From Desulfovibrio legallii (GTDB lineage: Bacteria > Desulfobacterota > Desulfovibrionia > Desulfovibrionales > Desulfovibrionaceae), in assembly GCF_900102485.1 (NCBI RefSeq), contig NZ_FNBX01000014.1, forward strand, positions 7,296 through 71,295: a stretch of 64,000 nucleotides of DNA, in the 5' to 3' direction. The notes beneath the pieces were generated by a model. That model had not been told where the DNA came from, ran no database searches, and saw nothing but the letters and a program-made list of their open reading frames with translations. The position numbers and the translations under genes were made by a program. Position 1 is the stretch's first letter; each line of letters begins with the position of its first letter. Shown here one piece after another: positions 42,094 to 50,873 of the stretch.

Positions 42094-42170
42094 TGGGGCG
42101 AAAGATGGGACTCGAACCCACGGCCACCTGGGCCACAACCAGGTGCTCTACCAACTGAGCTACTTCCGCC
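42094..42170 (-). tRNA. tRNA-His (anticodon GTG)
   Basis: The minus strand folds as a tRNA with encoded CCA: acceptor GCGGAAG/CTTTCGC, anticodon stem CCTGG/CCAGG with loop TTGTGGC (anticodon GTG). The base before the acceptor stem is G and the discriminator is C, the G-1:C73 pair specific to tRNA-His; position 42170 is that G-1. Confidence 0.95.
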
Positions 42171-42312
42171 GCACGGGAAAGCATTTATACGCAGCTTCTT
42201 CCCCTTTGGCAAGTTTTTTTCTCCGCGGATACTCTGGATTTTGTCTAGAATACCGGCTATGCTTGCTCATCATTCACGCGCGCGGCAGGTTCGCGCCCAT
42301 CACGGAGACGGC

Positions 42313-43563
42313 ATGGACAAACTGGTTATCGAAGGCGGCGTGCCCCTTACGGGCGGCATAGACATCAGCGGCTCCAAAAACGCGGCCCTGCCCATCCTGT
42401 TCGCGTCCATCCTGCTCTCCGAGCCGGCCCGCATCGCCAACGTGCCGGACCTGCGCGACATCCACACCACCCTCAAGCTCCTGAACGTGCTGGGCTGCGC
42501 CTGCGCCTACGACGACCACGAGGTGCGCACGCAGCCCGGCAAACTTTTGCCCGAAGCCCCCTACGACCTGGTGCGCACCATGCGCGCCTCCGTACTTTGC
42601 CTGGGCCCCCTGCTGGCCCGCATCGGCCAGGCCCGCGTGGCCCTGCCCGGCGGCTGCGCCATCGGCGCGCGCCCCGTGGACCAGCACCTCAAGGGCCTGG
42701 AATGCATGGGCGCCAGCTTCCAGCTGGAGGAAGGCTACATCCTCGGCCGCTGCCGCCGCCTCACGGGCGCGCGCATTACCTTTGACATGCCCACCGTGGG
42801 CGGCACGGAAAATCTGCTCATGGCCGCTGTGCTGGCCGAGGGCGAAACCCTGCTGGAAAACGCCGCCCGCGAACCCGAAGTGGTGGACCTGGCCAACTTT
42901 CTGCGGGCCTGCGGCGCCAACATCGAAGGCCACGGCACAGACGTCATCCGCATCCAGGGCGTAGCGGCCCTCCACGGCGCAGATTACGCCGTCATGCCCG
43001 ACCGTATCGAGGCGGGCACCTTTCTGGTGGCCGCGGGCATCACCGGCGGCGAGCTTCTGCTCCGCCACTGCCCCTTTGACGCCCTGGAAGCCGTGATCCG
43101 CAAGCTGTGCCATATGGGCATGGAAATAACCCAGACCCCCCAGGGCGTGCTGGCCCGCTGCGCCGGGCCCCTGCACGGCACGGACGTGAAAACCCAGCCC
43201 TACCCCGGCTTTCCCACTGACATGCAGGCGCAGATCATGGCCCTCATGTGCCTGGCGGACGGCGCCAGCGTGGTGGAGGAAAGCATCTTTGAAAACCGCT
43301 ACATGCATGTGCTGGAACTGGTGCGCCTGGGCGCGCAGATCAAGGTCTCCGGTCACACGGCCATGGTGCGCGGCGTGCAGGGCCTGACGGGCGCGCCTGT
43401 CATGGCCTCTGACCTGCGGGCCAGCGCCTCCCTCGTCCTGGCCGGCCTGGCCGCGCGCGGCCGCACCGAAGTACGCCGCATCTACCACCTGGATCGCGGC
43501 TACGAACACATTGAACACAAACTTACGGCCGTGGGCGCGCGCATCCGCCGCGAACAGGAATAG
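42313..43563 (+). CDS. murA: UDP-N-acetylglucosamine 1-carboxyvinyltransferase
   Basis: A 416-residue MurA, first committed enzyme of peptidoglycan synthesis. Cys115 in [13 protein letters not shown] is the PEP/fosfomycin-reactive cysteine; KNAALPILF (residues 22-30) carries the conserved Lys-Asn pair. [15 protein letters not shown] and [17 protein letters not shown] are further signatures. ATG at 42313 has GGAG eight bases upstream; the longer frame before it has no conserved sequence. It is followed 23 nt later by a BON lipoprotein gene. Confidence 0.97.
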   Translation: MDKLVIEGGVPLTGGIDISGSKNAALPILFASILLSEPARIANVPDLRDIHTTLKLLNVLGCACAYDDHEVRTQPGKLLPEAPYDLVRTMRASVLCLGPLLARIGQARVALPGGCAIGARPVDQHLKGLECMGASFQLEEGYILGRCRRLTGARITFDMPTVGGTENLLMAAVLAEGETLLENAAREPEVVDLANFLRACGANIEGHGTDVIRIQGVAALHGADYAVMPDRIEAGTFLVAAGITGGELLLRHCPFDALEAVIRKLCHMGMEITQTPQGVLARCAGPLHGTDVKTQPYPGFPTDMQAQIMALMCLADGASVVEESIFENRYMHVLELVRLGAQIKVSGHTAMVRGVQGLTGAPVMASDLRASASLVLAGLAARGRTEVRRIYHLDRGYEHIEHKLTAVGARIRREQE

Positions 43564-43586
43564 CCGCGCCCCCAACGGAGGTCCAT

Positions 43587-44258
43587 ATGCCGCGCCTGGC
43601 CTTGCTTCTGCTCCTGCTTCTGCTGCCCTGCCTCAACGGCTGCGCCGCCTACGGCGTCTATGACGACCCGCGCCTGGCCGGCACCATCTCAGAGGATACC
43701 CAGCTGGCCGCCAAAATCAAAACCGCCCTCATGGACGAGAGCTTCACCGGCGGCTGGTCCGTGGCCGTCTACAGCTTCTACAACCACGTCTTCCTGGTGG
43801 GCGAAGTGCCCGCGGACATGCAGGCCAAGGCCGTAACCATAGCCCGCCGCTACAAGCCCCGCTCCGTCACGCCCCACTGGTTCGCCCCCAAGACCAGCAG
43901 CGAAAGCAATATGGCCCTGGCCACCAAGCTGCGCACGGAATTCATCGGCGCCAAAGGCCTCTCCTCCACCCGGGTGGAAACGGAAGTCAACGCCGGGCGC
44001 GTGGTGCTTCTGGGCGTGGTCAAAGACAATGCCGAACGCCAGCTTGCCATCCGCACCGCCCGCCGCGTTTCGGGCGTCACCTCTGTGACCAGCTACCTTA
44101 TGCTGCCCCAGAAGGCCGGACAGCTGGACGACATCCAGCCCCAGCACGCCGCAGGCGCGGCCAAGCCCGAAACCGCCGCCGAACCCCAGGCCGCCGATGC
44201 GGCAGCAGGCGCAGCCGCCGATGAGGCCAAGAGCCCGGAAAGCCGCGACCTGCCGTAA
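43587..44258 (+). CDS. BON-domain lipoprotein
   Basis: A 223-residue protein with a lipoprotein signal peptide (LLLLLLLPCLNGCAAYG, lipidated Cys19). Two BON domains follow: roughly residues 38-95 (DTQLAAKIKTALMDESF, NHVFLVGEVP) and 105-172 (ALATKLRTEFIGAKGL, NAGRVVLLGVVKDNAE). The C-terminal ~45 residues are low-complexity Ala/Glu/Pro. OsmY/DolP-like BON proteins bind phospholipids and help keep the outer membrane intact. It is 23 nt after murA and probably co-transcribed with it. Confidence 0.9.
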   Translation: MPRLALLLLLLLLPCLNGCAAYGVYDDPRLAGTISEDTQLAAKIKTALMDESFTGGWSVAVYSFYNHVFLVGEVPADMQAKAVTIARRYKPRSVTPHWFAPKTSSESNMALATKLRTEFIGAKGLSSTRVETEVNAGRVVLLGVVKDNAERQLAIRTARRVSGVTSVTSYLMLPQKAGQLDDIQPQHAAGAAKPETAAEPQAADAAAGAAADEAKSPESRDLP

Positions 44259-44270
44259 AAAACGGCTTTC

Positions 44271-44433
44271 GTGGGGGAAAGGGAACTTTTGAGCGCGGCC
44301 GTCTTCGCCCGTAACTAGCACGGCTGTCTTCGCCCGTAACTTCCTTTGTCGTAACGGGCTAAGCTCCTTTGTCGTAATGGGCTGAGCTGACTAAACGTTT
44401 CCCCCCTCCCCATTCTTTTCAAAAAACCTTTCT
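44271..44433. repeat. Repeat family 1, copy E: composite form
   Basis: Same construction as copy D: the left arm GTGGGGGAAAGGGAACTTTTG stops, then come two ~25-nt units (AGCGCGGCC/AGCACGGCT + GTCTTCGCCCGTAACT) and two CCTTTGTCGTAA(C/T)GGGCT(A/G)AGCT units. The right arm ACGTTTCCCCCCTCCCC and a TTCAAAAAACC block follow. It lies after the BON lipoprotein gene. Confidence 0.8.
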
Positions 44434-44878
44434 CACTTCAGGGGGCGCGCAAGGCGCCCCTCCCGATACGGGGGTGCGCAGGTCTCCTGTCGCGTCTCCC
44501 GGTCGAAATTCCCCACATTGCTCCTGGCCGCAGCCCTGAAACCGGGGGCAGCCTCCTGCCGCGTCGCTTTTGTGCGCACTGTGCGTATTGTTCCCTCTGC
44601 GCCTTCTGTGCGCAGACGAGGGGAGCGAAATGTTCTTATCTTTTATAACTATACAAAATAATTTAAATTTTTAAGTAACATTCTGAGAACAAAGCCTGCC
44701 GCATTGCACCCCGGCACGCTCTGTGTCACAACCAGATCTGGCGTGCGGCGGCAAACCCGGAAGCCGCACTCGCGCGGCCGGAATACGCCCCACCGGGCTC
44801 GCGCCCGCCGGGATACGCCCTGCGCGTCCCCTGCGCAAAAACTTTTTCCCCAACCACCGCTCCCAGTGGAGGCTTGCC
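44434..44878 (+). other. sdaA upstream region with an AT-rich island
   Basis: 445 nt with no credible gene. An island at about 44630-44690 is strikingly AT-rich (ATAACTATACAAAATAATTT and a following poly-A/T stretch) compared with its surroundings and probably holds the sdaA promoter, though I cannot place -35/-10 boxes with confidence. A long in-frame extension of sdaA into this region is rejected because GGAGG at 44868 fixes the start. Confidence 0.45.
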
Positions 44879-46270
44879 ATGTTGAGCGTTTTTGAGTTGT
44901 TCAAGATTGGCATTGGGCCGTCCAGTTCCCACACCATGGGGCCCATGCTGGCGGGACGGTGCTTTGCCGGGGAGCTGGCGGGCCTGGGGCTGCTGGGCAT
45001 GACGGCGCGGGTGCGGGTGGAGCTGTTCGGTTCTCTGGCGCTCACCGGTCGGGGGCACGGCACGGACGCGGCCGTGCTGGCGGGTCTGGAAAATGAAGAC
45101 CCGGAGCATGTGGACCCGGCCCGGCTTCCTGCCCGTGCGGCGGCGCTGCGCCAAGGGGGCGACCTTATGCTGGCGGGGGTGCAGCCCGTGCCCTTTGCCT
45201 ATGATCAAGACCTGCTGGAACACAAAGGACTGTTTTTGCCCCGCCACGCCAACGCCCTGACCCTCACGGCCCTGGGCCCGGACGGCAGCGTGCTGCACGC
45301 GCGCACCTACTATTCCATAGGCGGCGGGGCCATCCGCACGGATACGAACTTTGACAGCCCGGACGAGGATTATCCCGCCCCGCCCTACCCTTATGAAACC
45401 GCCGCGGAGCTTTTTGCCCACTGCGCGGCGCAGCGCATGAGCGTGGCCCAGGTGGTGCGGGCCAATGAGGTCTTCTGGCGTTCGGAAGAGGAAGTGGACG
45501 CCCGGCTGGACGCCATTATGGCTGTGATGAAGGAAGCCGTGGAACGGGGCTGCTGCACGGACGGCGTGCTGCCCGGCGGCTATCGGGTGCGCCGCCGCGC
45601 GCCCAACCTGCTGCGCAAGGTCAGCGCCCTGCAGGCGGCGGGGCGGCGGGATCTGAGCCTCTGGCCCATGCTCTACGCCTTTGCCGTGGCGGAAGAAAAC
45701 GCCTCCGGCGGGCGGGTGGTCACCGCGCCCACCAACGGATCGGCGGGCGTGGTGCCGGCGGTGCTGCTCTATTACCAGAACTTCTACCCCCACGCCACGG
45801 AAGAAGGCGCACGCGACTTCCTGCTCACGGCCGGGGCCATCGGCCTGTTCTACAAGTGCAAGGCCTCCATTTCAGGCGCGCAGGTGGGCTGCCAGGGCGA
45901 AGTGGGGGCGGCCTGCTCCATGGCGGCCGGGGCTTACTGCGCCGTCACCGGCGGCAGCGTCAAACAGGTGGAAGTGGCGGCCGAAATCGGCATGGAGCAC
46001 AACCTGGGCCTGACCTGCGACCCCGTGGGCGGCCTGGTGCAGATACCCTGCATTGAGCGCAACGGCGTGGCCGCCGAACGCGCCGTTAACTGCGCCCAGC
46101 TTTCCCGCCTGGAAGACGGGCGCGAGCGCGTGGTCTCTCTGGACCAGATCATCGGCGTCATGTACCGCACCGGTCTGGACCTCCAGGCCCGCTACAAGGA
46201 AACCTCCCTGGGCGGTCTGGCCCAGGCCGTAAGCGCCGTGCTGGAACAGCGCCCGAACGCCGCCGACTGA
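44879..46270 (+). CDS. sdaA: L-serine ammonia-lyase (iron-sulfur)
   Basis: A 463-residue one-chain [4Fe-4S] serine dehydratase converting serine to pyruvate and ammonia. The beta domain is N-terminal ([20 protein letters not shown], the family signature). The alpha domain carries the cluster cysteines in [20 protein letters not shown] and [19 protein letters not shown], with [15 protein letters not shown] between. GGAGG ends six bases before the ATG. The pyruvate formed can feed energy metabolism. Confidence 0.96.
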   Translation: MLSVFELFKIGIGPSSSHTMGPMLAGRCFAGELAGLGLLGMTARVRVELFGSLALTGRGHGTDAAVLAGLENEDPEHVDPARLPARAAALRQGGDLMLAGVQPVPFAYDQDLLEHKGLFLPRHANALTLTALGPDGSVLHARTYYSIGGGAIRTDTNFDSPDEDYPAPPYPYETAAELFAHCAAQRMSVAQVVRANEVFWRSEEEVDARLDAIMAVMKEAVERGCCTDGVLPGGYRVRRRAPNLLRKVSALQAAGRRDLSLWPMLYAFAVAEENASGGRVVTAPTNGSAGVVPAVLLYYQNFYPHATEEGARDFLLTAGAIGLFYKCKASISGAQVGCQGEVGAACSMAAGAYCAVTGGSVKQVEVAAEIGMEHNLGLTCDPVGGLVQIPCIERNGVAAERAVNCAQLSRLEDGRERVVSLDQIIGVMYRTGLDLQARYKETSLGGLAQAVSAVLEQRPNAAD

Positions 46271-46308
46271 CCGAAAAGGGCCAGCGCCGCGCCAGCCGCG
46301 GAGCTTCT

Positions 46309-46417
46309 AGAGCAGATTACCTTTGAGAACAGGCATTCTCAAAGTTTACGGCACGCTCGTTTCGGCGCCTAACCGTGCAAATAACTTGCGCTTACGCCTC
46401 CACAACGGGCGTCTGCT
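46309..46417 (+). repeat. Repeat family 2, copy 2 (~109 bp)
   Basis: AGAGCAGA...TCTGCT ends; internal CTTTGAGAA/TTCTCAAAG palindrome; shared blocks GCACGCTCGTTTCGGCGC and TTGCGCTTACGCCTCCACAA. It lies 38 nt after sdaA, between convergent genes. Similarity to copy 3 continues ~35 bp beyond the TCTGCT end (to ~46452), ending TTGAAATGCC. Confidence 0.85.
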
Positions 46418-46452
46418 CACGCAGCAGCCAGGGCCTTTCAAAGTTGAAATGC

Positions 46453-46611
46453 CCTCCTCCCGCCAGGGAGTCCCGCCGCGCGGCGGCATGAAGCGCCGTC
46501 ACAGCCGCAGGGGAAAGAAAGGCGGGGGTGGCTCCCACGCTGCGCCGCCAGAGGGCCGCCAAAGCGGCGTGGTCCGCCCTGACGGCGCGGCGCAGACAGC
46601 GCAAGGCTTTC
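46453..46611. other. Rest of the sdaA / UPF0173 hydrolase gap
   Basis: About 160 nt of GC-rich sequence between repeat copy 2 and the hydrolase stop. A minus-strand frame is open here, but it has no start of its own and no recognisable protein. I see no clear terminator. Confidence 0.4.
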
Positions 46612-47298
46612 TCAGCCAAAGCTGACCGTTTCTCCCACGCCCATCTCCACGCAGGTGCAGGAAAGGTGCTGCTTTTGCAGGGCTTCCTTAAAGGCCGCCG
46701 TATTCTGGGCCAGCGCGGGGAAGGTGCCCCAGTGCATGGGGATGACGGCCTTGCAGGCCAGGAGTTTGCAGGCCAGGGCGGCCTGGCGGGCGTCCATGGT
46801 GAACACGCCGCCCACGGGCAGCAGGGCCACGTCAATGGAATACAGCCGCCCCCACAGCTCCATGCCGCTGAATACGCAGGTATCGCCCGCGTGGTACACG
46901 GTGAGGCCGTCGGGCATGCGCACAATGTAGCCCGCAGGCGCGCCGGAATCGCTGGAGTGGTAGGCCTGGGTCATGGTCACGCTCACGCCCTTGCAGCTCA
47001 CCGTGCCGCCCATGTTGAAGCCGATGCCGTTCAGCACCTGCGCCTGCGGCACGCCCGCCGCAACCAGTTTGCCCGCCGTGCCCACAATGGCCCCCAGCAT
47101 GGCCCCGGTGCGGCGGCACACCTCCACCGCTTCCCCCACATGATCGCTGTGGTCGTGGGTCACCAGCACCAGGTCCACTGGGCCGACGGTGGCCGCGCTC
47201 ATGTCCGAAGGCGGCGCAAAAAAAGGATCAAGGACAACCTGCGCCGCAGGGCAGGCAATTTTAAAGGCCGAATGGCCGTACCAGGTAATGGAGCTCAT
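46612..47298 (-). CDS. Metal-dependent hydrolase, UPF0173 (beta-lactamase fold)
   Basis: A 228-residue metallo-beta-lactamase-fold protein with the metal motif VTHDHSDH near residue 48 and later ligands in [17 protein letters not shown] and VIPMHWGTF, the UPF0173 pattern. It starts [14 protein letters not shown], typical of the family. ATG at 47298 is preferred because GGGAGG is seven bases away; an ATG two codons earlier is too close to it. The substrate is unknown. It is last in the long minus-strand block. Confidence 0.9.
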   Translation of the reverse strand: MSSITWYGHSAFKIACPAAQVVLDPFFAPPSDMSAATVGPVDLVLVTHDHSDHVGEAVEVCRRTGAMLGAIVGTAGKLVAAGVPQAQVLNGIGFNMGGTVSCKGVSVTMTQAYHSSDSGAPAGYIVRMPDGLTVYHAGDTCVFSGMELWGRLYSIDVALLPVGGVFTMDARQAALACKLLACKAVIPMHWGTFPALAQNTAAFKEALQKQHLSCTCVEMGVGETVSFG

Positions 47299-47374
47299 GC
47301 TCATGCCTCCCGCGTCCGAAGCCGGACGCCGCGCTTGCGGCACCGGGCGACGCGCCGCCCGTGTGCCCGTTCTT

Positions 47375-47483
47375 GGAGCAGACTGCCTTTGAGAACAGGC
47401 ATTCCCAAAGGTTACGACGCGCTCGTTCCGAGGTCTGCCAGCGCAAATGCCCTGCGCTGGCGCCTCCACGGCGCGCCTCTGCC
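47375..47483 (+). repeat. Repeat family 2, copy 3 (~109 bp, most diverged)
   Basis: GGAGCAGA start, CCTTTGAGAACAGGCATTCCCAAAGG palindrome, CGCTCGTTCC block, GCGCAAAT...GCGCTGG stem, ending CTCTGC. The downstream CACGCAGC...TTGAAATGCC extension shared with copy 2 continues to ~47519. It lies in the 256-nt gap between the hydrolase and ubiX genes. Confidence 0.75.
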
Positions 47484-47554
47484 CACGCAGCCGCCCCGGC
47501 ATTCCAAAATTGAAATGCCGCATCCGCAAGCAAGAACCTGCGCCGGACGGGCCG

Positions 47555-48199
47555 TCAGCCCGCCGTCGGCGCGTCCCCCCAGCGCCCCAGCTGGTGCGGC
47601 AGCCCCAGCTGGTCAAAAATGCGGCCGCAGGCCTGGCGCAACAGTTCATCCAACGACTGCGGCCGCAGATAAAACCCCGGCGAAAAAGGCATGATCACGG
47701 CCCCGGCCTCCTGCAGCGCGAGCATATTGCGCAGATGCACGGCGGAAAGCGGGCTCTCCCGCGTGACCAGCACCAGCGGGAGCCGCTCCTTAAGGGCCAC
47801 GTCCGCCGCACGCTGCAGCAGATTGCGCGTGGCCCCGCTGGCCAGAGCGCCCAGAGTGCCCATGGAGCAAGGGGCCACCAGCATGGCCGCCGGAACAGGA
47901 CCGCGCCGCCACCAGGATCCGCTGGCCGGCCCGGCCCCCAGATCCTCCGGGGCATAAACTTCTGCCGCGTGGGCCGTAAGCCGCTCCGGCCCGGCCCCGC
48001 ATTCGGCCCGCAGCACGGCCCGCGCGCCCTGTGAAACAATGCAGTGCACGCGCACCCCCGCCATGCGGGCCAGCAGCCGCAGCGCGCATTCGGCCAGCGC
48101 CATGCCGCTGGCCCCGCTCACGCCCACCACGATGTCGCGCGCGGGCTGCCCTGCGGCCTCAGCGCCGCGTCCATCGCCATGCACACCATATTCGCCCAT
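47555..48199 (-). CDS. ubiX: Flavin prenyltransferase UbiX
   Basis: A 214-residue UbiX/Pad1 flavoprotein. [20 protein letters not shown] is the FMN-binding start of the fold, and [34 protein letters not shown] is the family core (P-x-SMGT motif region). It makes prenylated FMN for UbiD-type decarboxylases, which feed menaquinone or aromatic metabolism. A GTG directly upstream (48202) is an alternative start. The ~25-residue N-terminal extension is not conserved. No ubiD neighbour is present; it follows cbiC on the minus strand. Confidence 0.9.
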   Translation of the reverse strand: MGEYGVHGDGRGAEAAGQPARDIVVGVSGASGMALAECALRLLARMAGVRVHCIVSQGARAVLRAECGAGPERLTAHAAEVYAPEDLGAGPASGSWWRRGPVPAAMLVAPCSMGTLGALASGATRNLLQRAADVALKERLPLVLVTRESPLSAVHLRNMLALQEAGAVIMPFSPGFYLRPQSLDELLRQACGRIFDQLGLPHQLGRWGDAPTAG

Positions 48200-48386
48200 C
48201 ACTGTTTTTCCCCGCAGCTTGTGACCGCCCGGCGTTCCCTTGCGCGCCCCTCGTCGCCAGCGGCGTGTTTCTTAGCATAAGCCACAACCCTGTGGGCCGC
48301 AAACGCCCGCTCCGGCGCGCAACCGCGCCGCAAAGCCACGCCTGCGCCTTTGCGGCGGGCCTCTGCGCGACAACTGCCAGAGCCTT

Positions 48387-49187
48387 TCAAGGGTGCAATG
48401 TTTCCCCTTTTTTTTCTTTCAGGGCGATTTCGGCCAGAGCGTTGACGCAGGCGGCGGCCAGGGCGGAACCGCCCTTACGGCCCAGGAGGGTGAAGTGGGG
48501 CCAGGGGCTTTGGTGGAGCAGGGCCTTGGACTGAGCGGCGTTGACGAAGCCCACGGGCATGCCGACGATCAGGGCGGGAGCGGGCGCGCCCGCGGCCAGG
48601 GCGTCCAGCAGGCCCAGAAGGGCGGTGGGGGCATTGCCGATGGCCACGATCTGTCCGCCCATGCGGGGGGCCAGCAGCTCCAGCCCGGCGCGGGTGCGCG
48701 TGGTGTCGCGGGTTCTGGCCAGCGCTTCCAGACCGGGCAGGCTCATAATGGGCATGACCCTGACGCCCAGGGGGGTCAGGCGGCGCAAGGGCAGCCCGGC
48801 GGCAGCCATGCGGGTATCGGTAAAAACCGTGCAGCCGCGCAGCAGGGCTGCAACGCCATTGCGCAGGCCCTGGGCGCTCAGGCGCAGGTCGGGGAGAATT
48901 TCCGTATCGCCCAGGGTGTGGATGCAGCGCCGGGCCACCTGCCAGAGAGGGCCGGAAAAGGGGCGCGGCTCCGGGATTTCGGCGTCGATGACCGCAAAGG
49001 AGCGGGCCTCAATGGCCGCGGGGGTGTGGGCCGGATCCAGCGCAAGCTCGCGCGCGGCGTCCGTGCCGGTTCCGGGGGGCGATTGCCGGGGGTGTGCTGT
49101 GGCCGGTGCTGTGGCCTGTGCTGTGGCCTGTGCTGTGGCCTGTGCTGTGGATTGACCCGCTGTGGGGCCGGGATGGCGTGGGGGCAT
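48387..49187 (-). CDS. cbiC: Precorrin-8X / cobalt-precorrin-8 methylmutase
   Basis: A 266-residue CobH/CbiC enzyme that moves the C-11 methyl to C-12 to form cobyrinate. The core begins AAIEARSFAVIDAEIPEPRP; HTLGDTEILPDLRLS holds the active-site histidine region, and later motifs are TDTRMAAAGLP and GMPVGFVNAAQSKALL. An unusual ~60-residue N-terminal tail includes an AQAT tandem repeat coded by a 12-bp DNA repeat. The ATG at 49187 has AAGGA eight bases upstream, 43 nt after the cbiA stop. Confidence 0.92.
   Translation of the reverse strand: MPPRHPGPTAGQSTAQATAQATAQATAPATAHPRQSPPGTGTDAARELALDPAHTPAAIEARSFAVIDAEIPEPRPFSGPLWQVARRCIHTLGDTEILPDLRLSAQGLRNGVAALLRGCTVFTDTRMAAAGLPLRRLTPLGVRVMPIMSLPGLEALARTRDTTRTRAGLELLAPRMGGQIVAIGNAPTALLGLLDALAAGAPAPALIVGMPVGFVNAAQSKALLHQSPWPHFTLLGRKGGSALAAACVNALAEIALKEKKGETLHP
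49093..49152. repeat. 12-bp tandem repeat inside cbiC
   Basis: About five head-to-tail copies of a TGTGCTGTGGCC unit (one shortened). Read on the minus strand they encode repeated Ala-Gln-Ala-Thr in the N-terminal tail of CbiC. The unit length is a multiple of three, so copy-number changes keep the frame. Confidence 0.85.
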
Positions 49188-49230
49188 GGGGCGTCCTTGG
49201 GGCAGCGCCGGACAGGCGTCCGGTTGGGGT

Positions 49231-50862
49231 TCAGATGCGGGGCAGGGCGCGCAGCCAGGCCCGCCAGAAACGGCGGGAGCCTTCAGGATAGCAGTGCAGC
49301 CAGGATCCGGCCGCGCAGCCCAGGCGGCAGCCCTCCTCCCGCAGCAGGACGCCCGCGCTGTCGTACAGACGCCAGAGGGGGCGGCAGGCGGGGGGCAGGG
49401 GGCCGTTCTCCGCAGCATAGTGGTATTCGTGCCCCCGCGTCCAGAGGGGGGCGGCGTGGGCCTGGGGGCCGGGGGGCGCCGGCCAGCCCGGCAAGGCCAG
49501 GGCGGCGCGGTAGCCCAGGGCCGCGCGGCGGTCGGAGAGGGTGCAGCTCAGGGGCAGCAGGCCGCTCATGGGGTAATCCTGCCCTTGCAGCCGCAGAGAG
49601 CGCATGAGGTAGATATAGCCGCCGCATTCGCCGTAGACGGGACGGCCCTCCCGCGCCAGACGGACCAATGCCGCGCGGAAGGCCGTGTTGGCCGCCAGGG
49701 CCGCGGCGTGCAGCTCCGGATAGCCGCCGGGAAAGTAGAGGCCCGCACAGTCCGGGGGCGGGGCTTTGTCCTGCAGGGGAGAAAAGACGACCACCCGCGC
49801 GCCCAGCTCCTGCCAGAGGGCGGGCAGATCCGCATAGCAGAAGCTGAAGGCCGCGTCCCAGGCCAGGCCGACAACAGGGCGGCGCGCCGCGCGGGGCCGC
49901 GGGCGGGTTGCGGCGGCCTGCACGGCAGCGGCCCCGGCCGGGGCGGGCAGATCCGGGGGCAGCTGCCCGGCGGCGGCAAAAAAGCGCGTGACCGGGGCGG
50001 CCTGCCGTGCGGCGGTGTGGGGCGCGGCGGGCGCAGGGCCTTTGCCCGGCGCTTTTTGTGCGGCGCGCCGCGGCGCAAGCCCCAGGCGGCGCAGCAGCAG
50101 GTCCAGGCGGCAGTTTTGCTCCAGCCAGCAGGCCAGGGCCGCCGGGTCCACCTGGGGCAGGGCCTCGCGGGCCTCCACCAGGCCCAGATGGCGGGAGCGC
50201 AGATCCGGCGCGCCCTCGCGCGGCAGAAGGCCCAGCAGGGGAAGCTCCCTGCGCAGGGGGGCCAGGGCCGCGCGCAGCAAGGCGGCGTGGCGCGGGCTGC
50301 CCACATGGGTGCAGACAAGGCCCAGAAAGGAGAGGGGTGCCTCGCGGGCCGCCCAGGCAGGACGGTGGCGCAAAAAGCCTTCGGCCACGGCCGCGGCAGA
50401 CTGCCCCAGGCCCCCGGCGTGCAGGCAGAGCAGCACGGGCAGGCCCAGGCGGGCCGCCAGCTGGGCCGTACTGCCCGCACCTTTGTGCCCGCCGTCAAAA
50501 AGGCCCATGGCCCCTTCCGCCACAATGAGGTCAGGGGGGCGGCCGTCCGCATCCGGCGCGGCAAGGCGGGCGTACAGCCTGACCAGGCCGGGGGGCAGGC
50601 CGCGCCCAGCGCCCGGACGTGAGGCGGGGCGTGCCTCGCGGCACATCCAGGTATCCAGGTTGGCGGCGGGGCGGCCCGTGAGCGCGGCGTGGAAGGCCAC
50701 GTCAATGAAATCCGGGCCGGTTTTGGCGGCGTGCACGTTCAGGCCCCTGGCGCGCAGGGCGCAGAGCAGGGCCAGCGTAAGGGTGGTTTTGCCGCTGGCG
50801 CTGCCCGTGCCGGCCACCACGCAGCCGGGGGGCGCGGCGAGGCCGGGGCCGGACGCGCGCAC
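49231..50862 (-). CDS. cbiA: Cobyrinate a,c-diamide synthase
   Basis: A 543-residue enzyme that amidates the a and c side chains of cobyrinate using ATP and glutamine. An N-terminal P-loop-type domain (AGTGSASGKTTLTLALLCAL, residues 17-36; TGPDFIDVAFHAALTG) is followed by a C-terminal glutaminase domain (FPGGYPELHAAALA; the nucleophile Cys in YGECGGYIYLMRSL). An Ala/Pro-rich inter-domain segment makes it longer than most CbiA. The GTG at 50862 with GGAG seven bases upstream is chosen; upstream frame lies in cheV. It precedes cbiC, next but one in the pathway. Confidence 0.93.
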   Translation of the reverse strand: MRASGPGLAAPPGCVVAGTGSASGKTTLTLALLCALRARGLNVHAAKTGPDFIDVAFHAALTGRPAANLDTWMCREARPASRPGAGRGLPPGLVRLYARLAAPDADGRPPDLIVAEGAMGLFDGGHKGAGSTAQLAARLGLPVLLCLHAGGLGQSAAAVAEGFLRHRPAWAAREAPLSFLGLVCTHVGSPRHAALLRAALAPLRRELPLLGLLPREGAPDLRSRHLGLVEAREALPQVDPAALACWLEQNCRLDLLLRRLGLAPRRAAQKAPGKGPAPAAPHTAARQAAPVTRFFAAAGQLPPDLPAPAGAAAVQAAATRPRPRAARRPVVGLAWDAAFSFCYADLPALWQELGARVVVFSPLQDKAPPPDCAGLYFPGGYPELHAAALAANTAFRAALVRLAREGRPVYGECGGYIYLMRSLRLQGQDYPMSGLLPLSCTLSDRRAALGYRAALALPGWPAPPGPQAHAAPLWTRGHEYHYAAENGPLPPACRPLWRLYDSAGVLLREEGCRLGCAAGSWLHCYPEGSRRFWRAWLRALPRI

Positions 50863-50873
50863 GGCGGCTCCGC

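Noticed and set aside
46418-46611. Minus-strand frame ending HFNFERPWLLREQ as a small gene
   Set aside because: It has no start of its own, and the HFNF peptide arises because the extended family-2 repeat is being translated; a similar peptide appears at copy 3.
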